A program made the position numbers and the translations under genes. This document shows, in pieces, positions 43,366-56,199 of a DNA stretch of 64,000 bases. The notes beneath the pieces are model-generated. The model saw only the letters and a program-made list of their open reading frames with translations. It made no database searches and was not told where the DNA came from. Source of the stretch: Linanthus parryae (Eukaryota; Streptophyta; Magnoliopsida; Ericales; Polemoniaceae); contig JALGPY010000007.1 in the NCBI GenBank assembly GCA_023055425.1, forward strand, positions 15,572,001 to 15,636,000. The letters are read 5' to 3'. The number at the start of each line of letters is the position of its first letter. Position 1 is the stretch's first letter.

Positions 43366-44965
43366 TGATGCGCAAACTAACGTGTTGTTCGCAAGTATAC
43401 GAATATTGTAATACCGGGCGTAATTAAGCTCGGGTGATCGTTCCCACGAGGACTATTTCGGGTTTTTCGAGAGATCAGTTTTAACTTCCAGAGTATAAAA
43501 GGAGGAGTAGTTTGGGATTGTGATTAACTATAAACTAAAAATAAACAAAATAAAACGCAAATATTTTTTGTGACGTTTTTCTGAAAATCTTTAAAGTTGT
43601 AAATCTAAGGTTTGGAATACTAGGTCCAGGATCCCCTAGGGTTTCTTCAGAATTATGTTCTTCGGTTTGATATGAAAACACTCAGCAGTTTTAATTACCC
43701 GTGCCACGTACCGATTGTGCAGTAACCTTTCAGATTCCACACGCTGTCACGATCCTGCAGACTTTCGGGTTCCTGTTAAGCTGCCTAAGTCTGCAGTCTC
43801 GTTATAAGTCTGCTAGGGTTTCTAACCTGTCCTGATGGCCCGGGTCAGATTCTCTAACAGTTGGTCTATACGTTTTGGCTAGCCCTATCTCCCTTTCTCT
43901 GGTCGGTCTATCAGGGTAAGGTACTAAATCCTGTCTTTTCTTCCTAACCCTAACCTGACGTTTTCACCTACAGGCTCGGGTCTATAGCAATTCTGGTTCG
44001 CGACTCCGATCATGCATAAACAGATATAATCAAAGACATAATAACTGATAATACTGCTGAATTAAGATAACGTAATCATGAATTCATACTCAAACTGCAG
44101 AACAATGTCTGAAAACGAAACCCTAGGTTCACCGAGAACCTAGGTAAAAGGTTTAGCTACTAAACGACATAACTAATTAACAAAGTTTCTGAAATAAGAG
44201 AGAGAATAAGATCAAACTAAGTCTTCGGATCTGGATGAGTGCTTCCGTGCTTTCCCGGGATGCTCAGACTTGTCCTTGGATGAATTGTCTTGTGTGTTGT
44301 TGTGTTCAAAACGAGTCTGGACGAGTCTTTTTATAGTGCTGGCGAAGTTTCTGGAACTTGTCATTATTTACGAAACTGCCATTGCCCGAAACCGCAGCAG
44401 TTTTTGTGCTGTCTGCGTATAATACGCAGCCTGCTGCGTATAATACGCAGACAGGGTCTTCTCCTGTGCTGTTTTCTTCACTTTGTGCTTGCTGTCTGCG
44501 TATAATACGCAGGCCCTGCGTATAATACGCATACAGGGACCCTTCTGTGCCTCCATCTTCTTCTTTCTGCGTATTTTCTCCCCCTGGCTGCGTATAATAC
44601 GCAGGGGCTGCGTATAATACGCAGACAGGGAAGAAAAACTGTCCAAAACCACTCTCCCTCCTTGCTGCCTGCGTATTTTACGCAGGGTCTGCGTATTATA
44701 CGCAGACAGCAAGGCAGGATGCTCTTTTCTGCCTCTGTTTGCCTCCCGCTGCATTCCCGGGCCCTGTTCCTGCATAGACAACATGAACACACCTGCGATC
44801 ATATCCAATAAAAGTACGGAAAATGCAGAAATTTATAAAGTGCAAATAACTGTCTCGTTCCTAAAACCGAGGCTTTCCGAGGGTGAAAATTGGCTAAAAC
44901 GTGAGTTTTCCGGCACAAATGCACAAAAACCGAGCTATAAGATAACCCCTATTTGGGCGTTATCA
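43366..44965 (-). repeat. 5' LTR of Athila-type element (1600 bp)
   Basis: Starts TGATGCGCAAAC and ends GTTATCA. Same TATA box at about 44326-44337. It carries four paired palindrome units (near 44406, 44491, 44585 and 44667), one more than the 3' LTR. The extra 37 bp account exactly for the length difference. Confidence 0.95.
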
Positions 44966-44970
44966 GAGGG

Positions 44971-46406
44971 GGATCCTTATGCCTTAAAACTACATGCAAG
45001 GGGGTATTTTAAAGCCCCAACAAACAAGTGGGGGGCCAAAATGCAATTTCCAACAAAGAAGAAGCTTCCTCATGCGTATCTCTCTTCCTTCCCGTCGGTC
45101 TCACACAGCAGACCCACGAAACCTCCATTAGAGCTCAACCCAAGCTCTTCAAAGCTCTACCCCGGCCTCAATTCTCTACCAAATTGGCTCAAATTGGTCC
45201 CAAAATGCTTCCTAGACCACAAGCTTTCTTCTAGAATCATCAATTCGGCCCAAGAAACAACATATCAAAAAATCCCAATTCGACCTAGGGTTCATGAAGG
45301 TTCGAAAAATCAATGATAGAGATGGATTGGGATGAGTTGGAGGGTGGGGATTCATCATTGGGCACCAAGAAACCTTTATTCATCCTCTATACAAGCCAAA
45401 TGTTGAAGTAGAAGGATATCTCTCCCACCTCACGCTAAAGCTAGCCGAAGCTCCCTCTCTCTCACACTCACGGCCTTGTCCGAATTATGGGCTTGTAATG
45501 GTGATTCCGAGCTCTCTATGAGCTATCTCGGAGCCAATAACAACCTTAGAGTTGGGGGTTTCGTATTAAGCTTGTTCTTCATTCATTGTTCTTCATTTTT
45601 GGGTGATCTAGCTACTTTTAGTTGATGATTCTGGGTTACTTAGCTGCTTGTAGTTGATTTAGTGAAGAATTACATCAAGTTCAAGTAGTGTTACTCTTCA
45701 TTTTGTAGCAAAAATGCTTAAGTTAAGCTTGAATTCAATGGAAATGGTTATGAATGTTCTTGTTATATCTCTTGCTTGGCTCTTGAATATGAGTAGCTAG
45801 ACTAATTGTTGATTGAAGTTGATGAACCTAGGTGTGATGGCTGTGGATTCAATTGTTGTTGTGATTCATGGGTGAACAAGTGTTGGAATACAAATCCAAA
45901 TTGTAGCTTCATCTTGTATGCGGATTCATGATTGAATACGCATCATCATAGTTGATACAACTTAGTTTTGGATTTCACTAGTGTTCTTCATGAATCACAC
46001 TTGGATTTGACATTAGAATTCACACATCTCCTTGCAAAATCATTTGGGTGTTGGATTCATACACAACACACCTAGAGGATTCAACTAAGACGAACTCTTC
46101 TCTCAATTTTAAAAACTCTTCTCAAGTTTTAGATTCTCTTTTATCTACTAGTTTTTTGCGTAGTTTCTTTAAAATTGCTCAACCAACAAATCATTGCTCC
46201 ATCAAGTCTCTCTTGGTGGATTTGAAGCTTGGCTATCTAAAAAGCCTTTGAGAAATTTACTTTCATTGCACTAGTTAGCTTAGTTTAGCTTGTTTCTCGC
46301 TAATCAAGTGTGAGATATCTCTTTCCCAATCCTCGTGGACTCGATCCCGTTCTTACTCGGGTACTACTTGAATCGATATCCTATACTTGAGATTTTTCGT
46401 TGAACA
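44971..46406 (+). repeat. Solo LTR A, right part
   Basis: Ends CGTTGAACA, followed by the target copy ATAGA (46407-46411). The sequence before the end (CCTCGTGGACTCGATCCCG...ACTCGGGTACTACTTG) is of the kind that closes plant gypsy LTRs in plus orientation. No internal region of this element remains, so it is a solo LTR. No gene is seen; the open frame at 44783-45316 spans the element boundary and is spurious. Confidence 0.8.
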
Positions 46407-46640
46407 ATAGACTACGACAGAATTCTAGCATCCACATTGTCTCTCCATGAGAGGGCAAGGCCACCACTACGCCCTTAACAATCCCGCTAAGGTCGGAGTT
46501 GGACCCTACCTTGTCATTCACCTTCTCCATATCTTTACTCACGAGTCTAGACTCGAACGCTTACCTCTTACGAGGCTTCTGAGCTCTAAAAAATTATGGA
46601 GGTTCCCAAGTCCCCTTATGTTCTAGCCCAACACATTCAT
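46407..46640 (-). pseudogene. LINE relic: start of ORF2, endonuclease N-terminal half
   Basis: From the ATG at 46640 the minus strand reads MNVLG, a TAG where tryptophan is expected, then NIRGLGNLHNFLELRSLVR. After a frameshift it reads GGLALSWRDNVDARILS. These are the opening and middle motifs of plant LINE endonucleases. The frame stops being LINE-like exactly at 46411/46412, the solo LTR target site, and resumes in the same frame at 30120-30125. Confidence 0.82.
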
Positions 46641-46717
46641 CACGCTTGGCGGGGCTGTGCCACAACCATCGCCATTAGTGCATTTGTCTGAAAAGGCTCC
46701 CCCAAGCCATGTGGTAG

Positions 46718-47770
46718 TTATTGTAGTCGGGTTTTATTTATTTCTATGCTTGCTACTTTCCTTCTTCCACCGCCTCCATCGTTATCTTTGATAGCAATAC
46801 CGAGAACATTGGTTATATGGCCAAACCTAACCGTGCTTAATCGGCTGCCTATGAGTTTGTCCTTCGGGTTAGGGCTGAAGTTTATGTACGCTATCTTTCT
46901 CGTTGCAATAGCTTCTTTAGTCTTTGCTTCTTTACTCAATCTAACTGATCCTTCATCGATACCTTCATCCCACATCGTAACACCTATGCCTTTGTCTATC
47001 GCATTCGCCTTATCCTTCGTTATGCTTCTCCTAGCAAAGGGATTTTCATTCATCATTCTGCCTTCATCACCCTTATCAGATCTATTTGACTTGGTATCGC
47101 CTTCTATCTCCATGTCAGCCCCGGTGGTGAAGCTTCCCCTCCAGGTGAAGAGAGAAGTTCTACTGGCTTCTTCATCTAGTTATCTTTACTTTCTATTGGG
47201 CTACAATATCTTATTCTCTTCCTTCTAGGGGCAGTTTCTTTCGCGAAGAGGGATTGAAAAGAAGCCAAGAGACGTATCCCGGTTCCTCTAATTTCTTCTC
47301 ATCTCAAGTCGTCATGCTACATTGTTCCCCGTAATGGTTGAGGCACCCACACTATTCGCACACATGGAGTATGCGCTCGTACTTGTAGTCTTACCAAATT
47401 CTTTCGCCCATTGTTGTAAAGCCTCCTCTTCAAAGCGAATTATTGGAATCCACCCGGACCAGGGCCCTCATGTAGTCTCATTCATCACTGGAAGTACCCT
47501 TCAATCTACTTGTGGGGTTTCTCCCATCTTATGTACTAATCTTCTGACGGCATCCTCCATCAGATAAAACACATGTAGATTGCAGATCTGAATCCACACA
47601 TCGATTGTAGCAAAGCACACATCTTTTATTTTTTCCCTAGCTTTACACAACTTCAATCTTAGCATATTGTCATCAAAGATCTTGGGTCCGCCCGTAAGAA
47701 CCCTAGCCATTGACTCATGATCGAGAAACTTGATGACACATTAGTAGAACTTTTCTTCATAGATACTGAC
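46718..47770 (-). pseudogene. LINE relic ORF1 (DUF4283-type) remnant
   Basis: The 47501-47710 piece (RVLTGGPKIFDDNMLRLKLC, ATIDVWIQICNLHVFYLMED) matches the N-terminal domain of plant LINE ORF1 proteins, with the FWVQI-like core as VWIQI. The 46718-47113 piece is the charged C-terminal region. Between them the frame is broken and no intact zinc knuckle was seen. ORF1 would have coated LINE RNA. It lies directly upstream of the ORF2 start at 46640, consistent with one element. Confidence 0.72.
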
Positions 47771-47840
47771 CTTATCCCCCTCAGTTCAAATCTTGCAGAA
47801 ACAGGTTCTTCATCGCCCACACGTTTATCTTAGTTTGGAT

Positions 47841-48398
47841 TTAGAACAAACCCAATAGACAGAAGTTGATGTGGTCCAAATAGGCAGTAATAGATTGAGA
47901 TCCTTTTGTGATTGTACAAGGACTCATCTTCAATTGATGAACATGAGAACGAGACAATGAGGAAAAACGAGCTTCAAGCGCAGACCAGATCAAGTATGCA
48001 TGAGGAAGATGCGAACTTACAGGCAAAATTGGTACAACAAAAGTTGCAATTAGATCCATCTTGATGTGTTTATCAATGAATAACCAGGAGGTATTTTGAG
48101 AATTTACCAGAGACTGCAATTCATCTATCTGTAGAAGTAAGAAATTTCACCGGAACTGTCGGGAAGAAGTAGATGTAATTAGGCCATTCGCCTGAAGAAT
48201 TGTCGTGAGTTGAGCTTTCCAGAGAAGATAATTAATGTTGTCCAGCCGTATTTGCAATAGTGAATTGAGATTAGCGGTAAAGACCTTGAGATTCCACGGA
48301 ATAGAATCAACAAGTGACGACGACAAAGCGAGTGAAGTAAGAGGTCAGGAATTGAAGAAACCCACTGACAACAAGCCTGATTGCATGCTCTGATACCA
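47841..48398 (-). pseudogene. Copia gag fragment with leader and Met-tRNA primer site
   Basis: The minus strand shows a primer site TGGTATCAGAGCATGC at 48384-48399. Gag follows (NINYLLWKAQLTTILQANG near 48190-48230, then the open stretch 47841-48119 with LIWSALEARFSSLSRSHVHQLK and KGSQSITAYLDHI), typical of the copia gag/UBN2 family. The fragment stops within gag near 47840, where it joins the LINE relic; the rest of the element is gone. It carries one stop between the two gag parts. Confidence 0.78.
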
Positions 48399-48609
48399 TG
48401 TTAAATCTTAGAGAAATTGAGAGAAATAGAGAGAGAAAGAAAATGAATTAGGAAGATGAATGATTGATTAGTTACACCAAAAACTAATTAACCTCTTAAA
48501 CACACAAAAGAAGGAAAAACAGTTTAACAGAAAGACCAGGACTATTTACAAAAGCACCCCTTAGGGTTTCATTATATACAGAAACTATCATAGTCTCTAT
48601 ACTTTGACA
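48399..48609 (-). repeat. 5' LTR of truncated copia element (about 211 bp)
   Basis: The plus strand starts TGTTAAATC next to the primer site and probably ends TTTGACA. On the minus strand a TATATAATG lies about 33 bases from the LTR start. The short length and position fit a small-LTR copia family. Only one LTR is present, so its outer end is inferred from TG...CA. Confidence 0.65.
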
Positions 48610-50275
48610 CTTTCAAGCGTTCCTCTTCTTCCCTTTTTATGGTTGGGCATACTCTGTCCTTTGAGAGAAATCGAGTTTGTTATATTTAGTAGTTCAGATG
48701 TCATTTTCAATGAAATGCATGATAGGTTAAAATGAAACTTCGTAACAAAATAAAAGATATAGATGTTGCAATTGAAAATCAGTATCTATTTGACGCAGAG
48801 TGGATGATCTGGAAGATGCAAAGTTGTCGTATGAGACGATGATGGCGCTTAACTTCGGTGATAAGGCATATAAGCGCAAGATACAAAAATAGAGACGGTA
48901 ATTAGGGTCATTTTCAAGGTGTTCGTTATTCTGGCCAGAACTCTGACTACGTGTATCAGAATGATTATTGTGACCTCGATTCGGAAAGCTCTTGTTGATG
49001 TCTATCGGGTTTCGGCTTCGACACCAAATTCTGCCGTTGACTAGTCAATCGGGTGTTTAAAGTTATTGTTTGTACATATTTAGTGTTATCTGATTTGGTG
49101 ATTCAAACCTCTATTTAACCAATTTGTGCTTTACTTAGTTGCACAAGGTAAAATAATTAGTTGCGAATACAATTGTATTACTCGAGCAACAATTTTTATC
49201 TTCCTAAAAAAACAACTATCTTATCGTACATCTAAAGCATCTTATAATAAGTGTTCCTCTCTATCCAACTCGGTATCTCGTTCCAAATGGTGTTCAGTTA
49301 TAATCCACGAGCTGTTTGAAGATTCTGAACTATTACCTGTGCAACTCCATTTAATGTCCTCGTCACTTGCGCAACTATTACCTGTAGACCGTTTTTTTAT
49401 CGTTTCTAGATCTCCATTAATCGAAACGTCAATGATCTCTTCTCCCTACAGAGCTAACTTCACCGTGTGCGGAACTGTGGAGTCCCTTTCTAGAACTAGC
49501 TTCGTTATGGTGCACATTGTACGGTTTGGGGCGATTTTAAGGGACAACTAGCATACAATTCATAGTATGTTATTAGATTTGTTAAGCATATATTAAAACA
49601 AAACCAACTATTAAAAACTCGAAATGACTAACCCAAACCGTCGAAATGTATTGGTTTGAGTGGATTTTTAAGTACTTCACATTTTTAAGTACTTTTTATC
49701 TTGCCTCGGCGATCAAAATATATACATAAAAATTATGTGTTTCTAGTAGTGTGAATATTGTGGCGTCCGGGTATGATCTATCTACTCTCCAATTCATCGG
49801 TGACTTCGCGGGGGTTGTGGCGTTTATCTTATCCGGGTCGAAAAGCGAAGTCGAATGTCTGAAGGTCTGAAATTTGCCGACTTTATATTCCCAGGGGCTA
49901 AAGTGTCAGGTGAAAAAGGACGGAGGATCATACTGTCGCAGTCTGTAATATAGAAAACGGAAAAAACATTCTAAAAAAACACGTTGAAGCTTTTCAACCT
50001 GATTTTATTTGAACAGTTGAACAGGTGACGAAATCAGCTACACGCCATCTGGACTATTTGTCAACACTATTTGGGCCCAGCTCAATTACAATATCAACAT
50101 TGTTTCTTTTTCAGGTCTATCTAATAAAAACAGAAGTTGGAGAGTCACGGGCTCGTGGCCCATTTATCAAGAGTCTGATTTCCATTTGAGCTTGATATAT
50201 AAACCAACTGGTTAATAAACTAGCTTACTACACTTGGCCCAAGAGATTTTTGCTGGGAAGGCCCAAGAGATTTTT
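48610..50275. other. Intergenic, no gene recognised
   Basis: AT-rich with no recognisable domain. A 141-codon plus-strand open frame at 49126-49551 has no recognisable motif and is not supported as a gene. Confidence 0.5.
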
Positions 50276-50327
50276 CAGTTTGAGTGTTTTTTTTTTTTTT
50301 TTGGCCAAAAAGGAAAACTTTCATTAA

Positions 50328-53300
50328 TCAACCACACAAAGCTACATTTCTGTCAATTTCAACATTAACTGCAAAACTGGAACTAACACTGCTAATTAGA
50401 TGGCTTTGAAACCTAACCATTTTAACTAGAGAATCAGCTGTCGAATTTGCCTCTCTACTTATCCACCTAACTTTACCATTGACCTGTTGTAGTAGTTTCT
50501 GCACATCCTCTATGATTACTGCAATCTCCCAGCATTTTTGAGACTCTGTCACTCCATCAGCGAGCTTTTTATTGTCAGTTTCAAAATATGATTTCCTACA
50601 ATTGCAACCTCTTCATTCTCCATATAGCATGCCTCAGAGCCAGAGCTTCAGCCATTAAGATTGAACTGGCTTTCTCAAAGCACCAGCCATAATCTTTAAA
50701 AGAGCCCTGGTGATCTCTCAACACCCATCCCAGCCAGACAACACCTGTAATTTCACACCATGACATATCCATTTTACACTTCAGAACATTTGGAGGTGGA
50801 GGCTCCCATTTCTTTGTCTTGACTGTTCTGGATTTCAGTTGCTCACTAACAGACCTTTGCTGTTTCAAACCTCTGATCAAACTGATATCATTTAAATCCA
50901 GCTAGCATTGATTAATCACTCTCAGAGGGTCCAACTTTCTTCTATTAAACAAGAGATCATTTCTTGCTTTCCATATATTCCAAAATCCAACAAAGCACTT
51001 CAACCAGTAATCTTCAGAAATAGATTTGTCAGCCATCCATTTTTTAACATTACCAATATTTTTGCACTGATCTGGCTTTAAAATTCCTAATCCAAACCAT
51101 ACTGGATGAGTCCATTTACAATGAAAAAGTAGATGCTCCACATCTTCTTTACTCTCATCACATTGTCTGCACAAAATGAAATCATGACAACCTCTTTTTG
51201 CCAGATTTACTCCAACTGTAACAGCCTCCATTGAAACTCTCCACCAAAACATTTTTAATTTTGGAGGGATTTCACACTTCCAGAGATAATTCCAATAATT
51301 TTTTGAGAACTGAAAAGAGGAAGAAGCTTGTTTACATGTATCTTTAGCTTTTGCCTTCTCTTGCAAATATTTCTCAGCACTCACTGTAGCTGTTTTTACT
51401 GAGAATTCACCATTAGTAGTTGGAGACCACACCAAAGCATCTGAAGCACCATTGTTTGAGATAGGCACTTTGAGAATGGCCTTAGCTTCATAATCATCAA
51501 ATAAATGTTTAACTAAAGACACTTTCCATCTTTTTGTGTTTTCATTTATCAAATCAGACACCAAGAGATTTTTATCCATTCTTGCCATATTTGCATTACC
51601 ATGCACCTTCCTACTTAATATAGAAGGCACCCAAGCATCTTCAGTAACTTTAACTTTCTTGCCATCACCTATAACCCAGATTGCATCTTTGTTCACAATT
51701 TCATTTCCTGACTTTATACTTCTCCACACCCAAGCCTGATTGCTCCCACTTTTTGCTGAATTAATTGTGCTCCTTGGAAAGTGCTTAGCCTTCATAATCT
51801 TTGCCAAAAGGGAGTTTGGATATTGCTGAATTCTCCAGCTTTGTTTGGCTAATAGAGCTAAATTGAAAGCTCTCACATTCTTCAAGCCCATTCCCCTTCA
51901 TGCTTTTTCTTTGTCATATCTTTCCAGCTAATCCAGTGAATCTTCTGAGCTTCTGTATTGTCCCCCCACCAGAACTTCCATATCAATTGAGCTATTTTTT
52001 TGCATACAGCAATAGGAAACTCCAGACAAGACATTGCATAACATGGGATAGCCATTGCAATAGCCTTTAGAATGACTTCTCTTCCTGTAAAAGACATACA
52101 TCTTCTTCTCCAGCCTTGTAAAATCTCTGCAATTTTTTGCACAATATAGTTTAAGGCTTGACTTTTTGATTTTCCCCAAAACAAGGGTAATCCCAAGTAC
52201 TTAACATTTGACTTTAAAGCAGGGATGCCACATACTTCTGAGATCATATTCTTCACTTCCTCCTTGGTATTTGGAGAGAAAAGAATACCAGATTTATTGA
52301 AATTAATCATCATACCTGAGGCGTTACCAAACTCTTCTATGATAGTTAGGAAGTTCTGCACCACCACAATATTAGCTTGTAGGAAAACCAAGGAGTCATC
52401 TGAAAATAATAGATGGGTGATTGGGACTCTTTTTTGAGATATGGACACACCTTCAATCAACTTCTTTCCTTCAGCTTCTTTAATCATTCTTGTCAAAACC
52501 TCCATAATAATTACAAATAGATAGGGGGATAAGGGATCCCCCTGCTTAAGTCCCCTTTGAGGTTTAAACCATTCAGAATCCTGACCATTTACTCTCACAC
52601 ACATAGAAACTGTTGTCACACATTGCATAACCAATTGTATCCATTCTTTGGAAAATCCAAACTTACACAGAACTTCTTCCAAAAAATCCCATTCCACCCT
52701 ATCATAAGCTTTGTTTAAGTCAAGTTTCAAAGCTAGGTACCCCTCCTTCCCTTCCTTCTTACGAGATAAATAGTGCATCACTTCTTGAGCTATCACAATG
52801 TTGTCTTGTATTAATCTTTGAGGCACAAAGGCAGATTGTTCTTCTGCAATCAATTTGGGTAAGACCCTTTTCATTCTATTAGCAAGGATCTTTGCTATGA
52901 CCTTGTAAATAAAAGAACAAAGAGCTATTGGTATGAATTGATTAACTTCTTCAGGGTGAGCAATCTTAGGTTTCATCACTAAAACTGTTTTGTTGATGCT
53001 CTTTAAGAGAAATTTTGACACAAAAAAAGTGTTGGATAGCTTTTGTTACCTCCACTGAAATCACCTCCCACTGAGATTGAAAGAAATGTCCTGTGAAGCC
53101 ATCCCATCCTGGTGCTTTTCCTGGATCAAAGCCAAATACTACTTCTCTGATTTCTGACTCACAAGGAATCTCCACTAATTTTATATTTTCTTCTGCTGAG
53201 ATAATAGGTTGCACAAAATCAGTTACTTTCCCAATATTTCTAGACCCCAGGGAATTAAACAAATCAGTGAAATATTTTCTGAAAGTACTCATAATCTCCT

Positions 53301-54458
53301 CTTGTTATCCACCCAAATTCCCTCACTAACTTTGATCTTGTTGATAGAGTTCTTTTGTCTTCTGAAAATGGTAGACATGTAGAAGAATCTTGTATTTCTA
53401 TCTCCACATTTCAAGTATTGAATTCTGCTTTTTTGCTTCCAGTACTCCTCTTCATATTTCCATAAAACTGCTATTTTATTCTTCAACTCTCTCTGTGCAG
53501 CTAAGTTTTGATGGGAAGGCTCTTCCATTTGAACCTTGAGCAGCTCAGCTTCTGAGGAGATAATCTGTTTTCTATGATTGCCCACATTTTCCTTGCTCCA
53601 TTTCTTCAATTGATCTCTACAAAGACTCAATTTTTTCTCCATTTAAAACATTTGAGAGCCCTTATAGTTCATCCTCCAAGCCTTGGCAATAGTTTGATAA
53701 CATTCAGAGTAATCCAGCCAAGACATATCAAACTTGAATTTGTACATCCCCTTCTTTCCCTCATTACTCATCTGAATAAGCATTGGGGAGTGGTCAGATC
53801 CAAGAATTGCCTCTCTTGACAAATAAGCATTTGGAAACATCTCTCCCCATTCCACAGAATAGAAGGCTCTATCAATAAGCTCTGTAACCCAGTTCTCCTG
53901 CCTACCATTTACCCATGAATAGCTAAGTCCTTGAGATTGCAATTCTATTAGGTTACATTCTGAAACAAAACTTTGAAATCTATCCAGCCTCCATTGCTTG
54001 CTTGTGCTGCCTCCTTGTTTTTCTTCATTTAGCAAATAATCATTACAATCTCCTACCAACATCCAGGGGACTTTTAGAGATTTCCCCCATTGCTTAATTT
54101 CTCTCCAGAATTGACCTCTCTTTTTGTAATCAGCTGGAGCATATATAAATAACCACATAGCTTTCTTACTTGGAATCTCCTCAATGTTTGCACAAATGGA
54201 ATTGTCAGAGCTCCATAAGATCTCTACTTGTAAATTGTCCACCCACCATAAAAGAAGACCCCCTGAGAGACCTCTGGGGTCAACATAATGTGCATTGGGA
54301 AATCTAAGCTGCCTCTGAAACCTTTGTAGTACTAAACTCTGGTTCTTGGTTTCAGATAAGAACACAAAGTTGGGAAGCTGGGCGTTTACAAGCCCTCTAA
54401 GTCTCTGGAATGTCAGGTTACCTCCCAAACCCTGACAATTCCAGCATAGACATACCAT
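50328..54458 (-). pseudogene. LINE ORF2: endonuclease, RT, zinc motif, RNase H
   Basis: ORF2 begins at the ATG at 54458 (MVCLCWNCQGLGG). The endonuclease (53643-54458) has LVGDCNDYLLNEEKQGG and SDHSPML. RT (about 51880-53290) has GKAPGWDGFTGHFF, IALCSFIYKVIAK, GLKQGDPLSPYLFVI and the active site LLFSDDSLVF. The zinc box CRQCDESKEDVEHLLFHC follows near 51110-51180. RNase H (50328-50880) closes it (EANSTADSLVKM). A stop lies at 53643-53645 with the frame continuing. Frameshifts occur near 53290, 53000, 51885 and 50570, and a stop near 50900. It overlaps the end of ORF1 by 46 bases. Confidence 0.92.
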
Positions 54459-56199
54459 TTTTCTTGTGGCTGATTTTGGCCAGCCACCACAACCATTTCT
54501 TTACCTTCATATCTGGCCTTTTCCTTTTCTTCCAATTCATCTATCTCCTTCATACAATCCTTATAAAGATGGAAATAACTTCTATGAATCGAATCCATTA
54601 CCTCGTATTTTACTGCATCCTCCTTTAGCTTCTCGTGCAAACCCACTTCCAACCCTTCATCGTTAACTCCTTTAAACAGTCTCCAGCTTCTATTCTTCTG
54701 GATCCCTCTCCTTAATCTCTCCTTCTTCGCCTGTATAGCGTACTTCGCGTTAGCCATGATCTCCTTCTTTCTCTTGTTCACAAACTCTGTCTTGGATCGG
54801 TGTTCAATTCGCTGCTTCTTAATCGCCGGCGACGTATCCACTACTTCTCTTTGTCTTTTCAGACTCACAAATTGTTTAAAAACTTGAGCTAACCCGATAT
54901 CCGTATACGGGTTACCCGGATCCGGATCCGCGTCATCATTCACTTCCGGCGACACCCTTACCACATTTTGTGGGTATAAGGCCATTTCTTGTGGGCTATC
55001 AGTTACTTCCCTGCATTTTAATTGGATTGGGCTTCTGGGGGCCCAAATTAAAGCTTTCGTTGGGCTAGTCGGATCCTCTACAAAATAGTCACTACTGGGT
55101 TCAACATGGCCCATATGAGATGATAAATTAGGTTTTACGTCAGTAGATTTTGCTTCTTTGAAATTTTCTGCAACTTCTTCCAGTTGTACGACCTCGTCCT
55201 TCTCTGTGTAGCTGGCACTCGAGGAATCTTCCGTGCACTCGGCTAGTGCTTTGTACGTTTGTCCATTACCCGAGCTGGCATAGTCCTCCCTACCTCTTTC
55301 CATCGTACCATCCCTTAGCTGTACACTATCTCGTCCTGATCCACTCATCGGGTCAACTCGCCTCTCCGGTGACTATGCCTTTTCAGTTACTGAGTCGACA
55401 ACCACCGGGTTTAGTCTTGCTTGTGTCTCCGAGTTGACTCTATCGATGAACGGCTTCCACCGCCGGGATAGATCCTCCTTTCTTGACTTCTCCTTCAGTT
55501 TTTCCTCCGACGCTTGTTTCCGGTACCCCGCTCTCATATCTGCACTAAACAGAGACAGTTCATCTTCCTTGCTTCCCAGAAAAGAGCACGCCGAGTTCAC
55601 GTGACCCAGTCTACCACATCTATAGCACAGATCCCCGATCCTTTCATACTTAAAATTAACCCAGACGCCTTCTGAATCTGTGATTGGGAGGTGAAAACCT
55701 CGTGGGAGAGGTTTAGCCACCGGAACCTCCACCTTCAGCCGAAAGTAAGGTTTCAGCCCAAAAACTCCTGGACTGACGCCTTCTTGATCCATATAGGTAC
55801 CGATTAAACCTGCTATCTTCTCCGCATTACCTTTGTATGTCTTCTCCGGTGGGAGATCTCTCACCTGAATCCACAGCGGACATATGAGAAGTCCATAGAT
55901 TGAAGATTTTGACCCAGATTCCATTTCTGGAGAAGTAGGATTTGACCCGCCACCAACCATGGCGATTTTGACAAAACAAAGACATAATCTTCCTCCCTAT
56001 TGAAGAAGAAAGTGAAGGCATTCGGGGTGTGGGATTCAACTGTGACGTTTCCTTTCAAATCCCAAGCCCCTTGAACAATTTATTTCATTGTGGTTTTTCC
56101 AATCTTTCTTTCATATAACAGTTTCCCTACCAGAGTACTCTGGAATAATTTGCGTGAGATCTCTGGATCATCATCCAGCTGCAATCTCAGGTCCATGTT
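54413..56199 (-). pseudogene. LINE ORF1 with DUF4283-type domain and zinc knuckle
   Basis: The ATG at 56199 follows a leader of about 96 bases. An early stop (TAA after about 38 codons) and a frameshift near 55900 break the N-terminal domain (WDLKGNVTVE, PNAFTFFFNREEDYVFVL). The zinc knuckle CYRCGRLGHVNSAC follows near 55590-55630, preceded by the usual VWVNFKYERIGD. A long charged C-terminal region (54413-55348) holds lysine/arginine-rich segments. A stop or frame change separates the two parts at about 55350-55375. ORF1 binds RNA as part of the LINE ribonucleoprotein. Confidence 0.85.

Larger units (their letters stand above)
30534..44965 (-). mobile_element. Athila-type Ty3/gypsy LTR retrotransposon, about 14.4 kb with a nested solo LTR
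   Basis: LTRs at 30534-32096 (1563 bp) and 43366-44965 (1600 bp) differ by a 37-bp deletion and on the order of one percent substitutions by eye. A perfect target duplication GAGGG flanks the element (30529-30533 and 44966-44970). The primer site matches Asp tRNA. A single gag-protease-RT-RNase H-integrase frame is followed, on the same strand, by a third ORF in the position of the Athila env-like gene. The gag-pol frame is broken only by a nested solo LTR and one TGA. Between pol and the third ORF lies an array of palindromes that also occurs in the LTRs. The insertion is young and was probably near-functional. Confidence 0.95.

Noticed and set aside
49126..49551. A 141-codon plus-strand open frame
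   Set aside because: No motif, no composition change relative to its surroundings, and no promoter or splice context. Chance is the simplest explanation.
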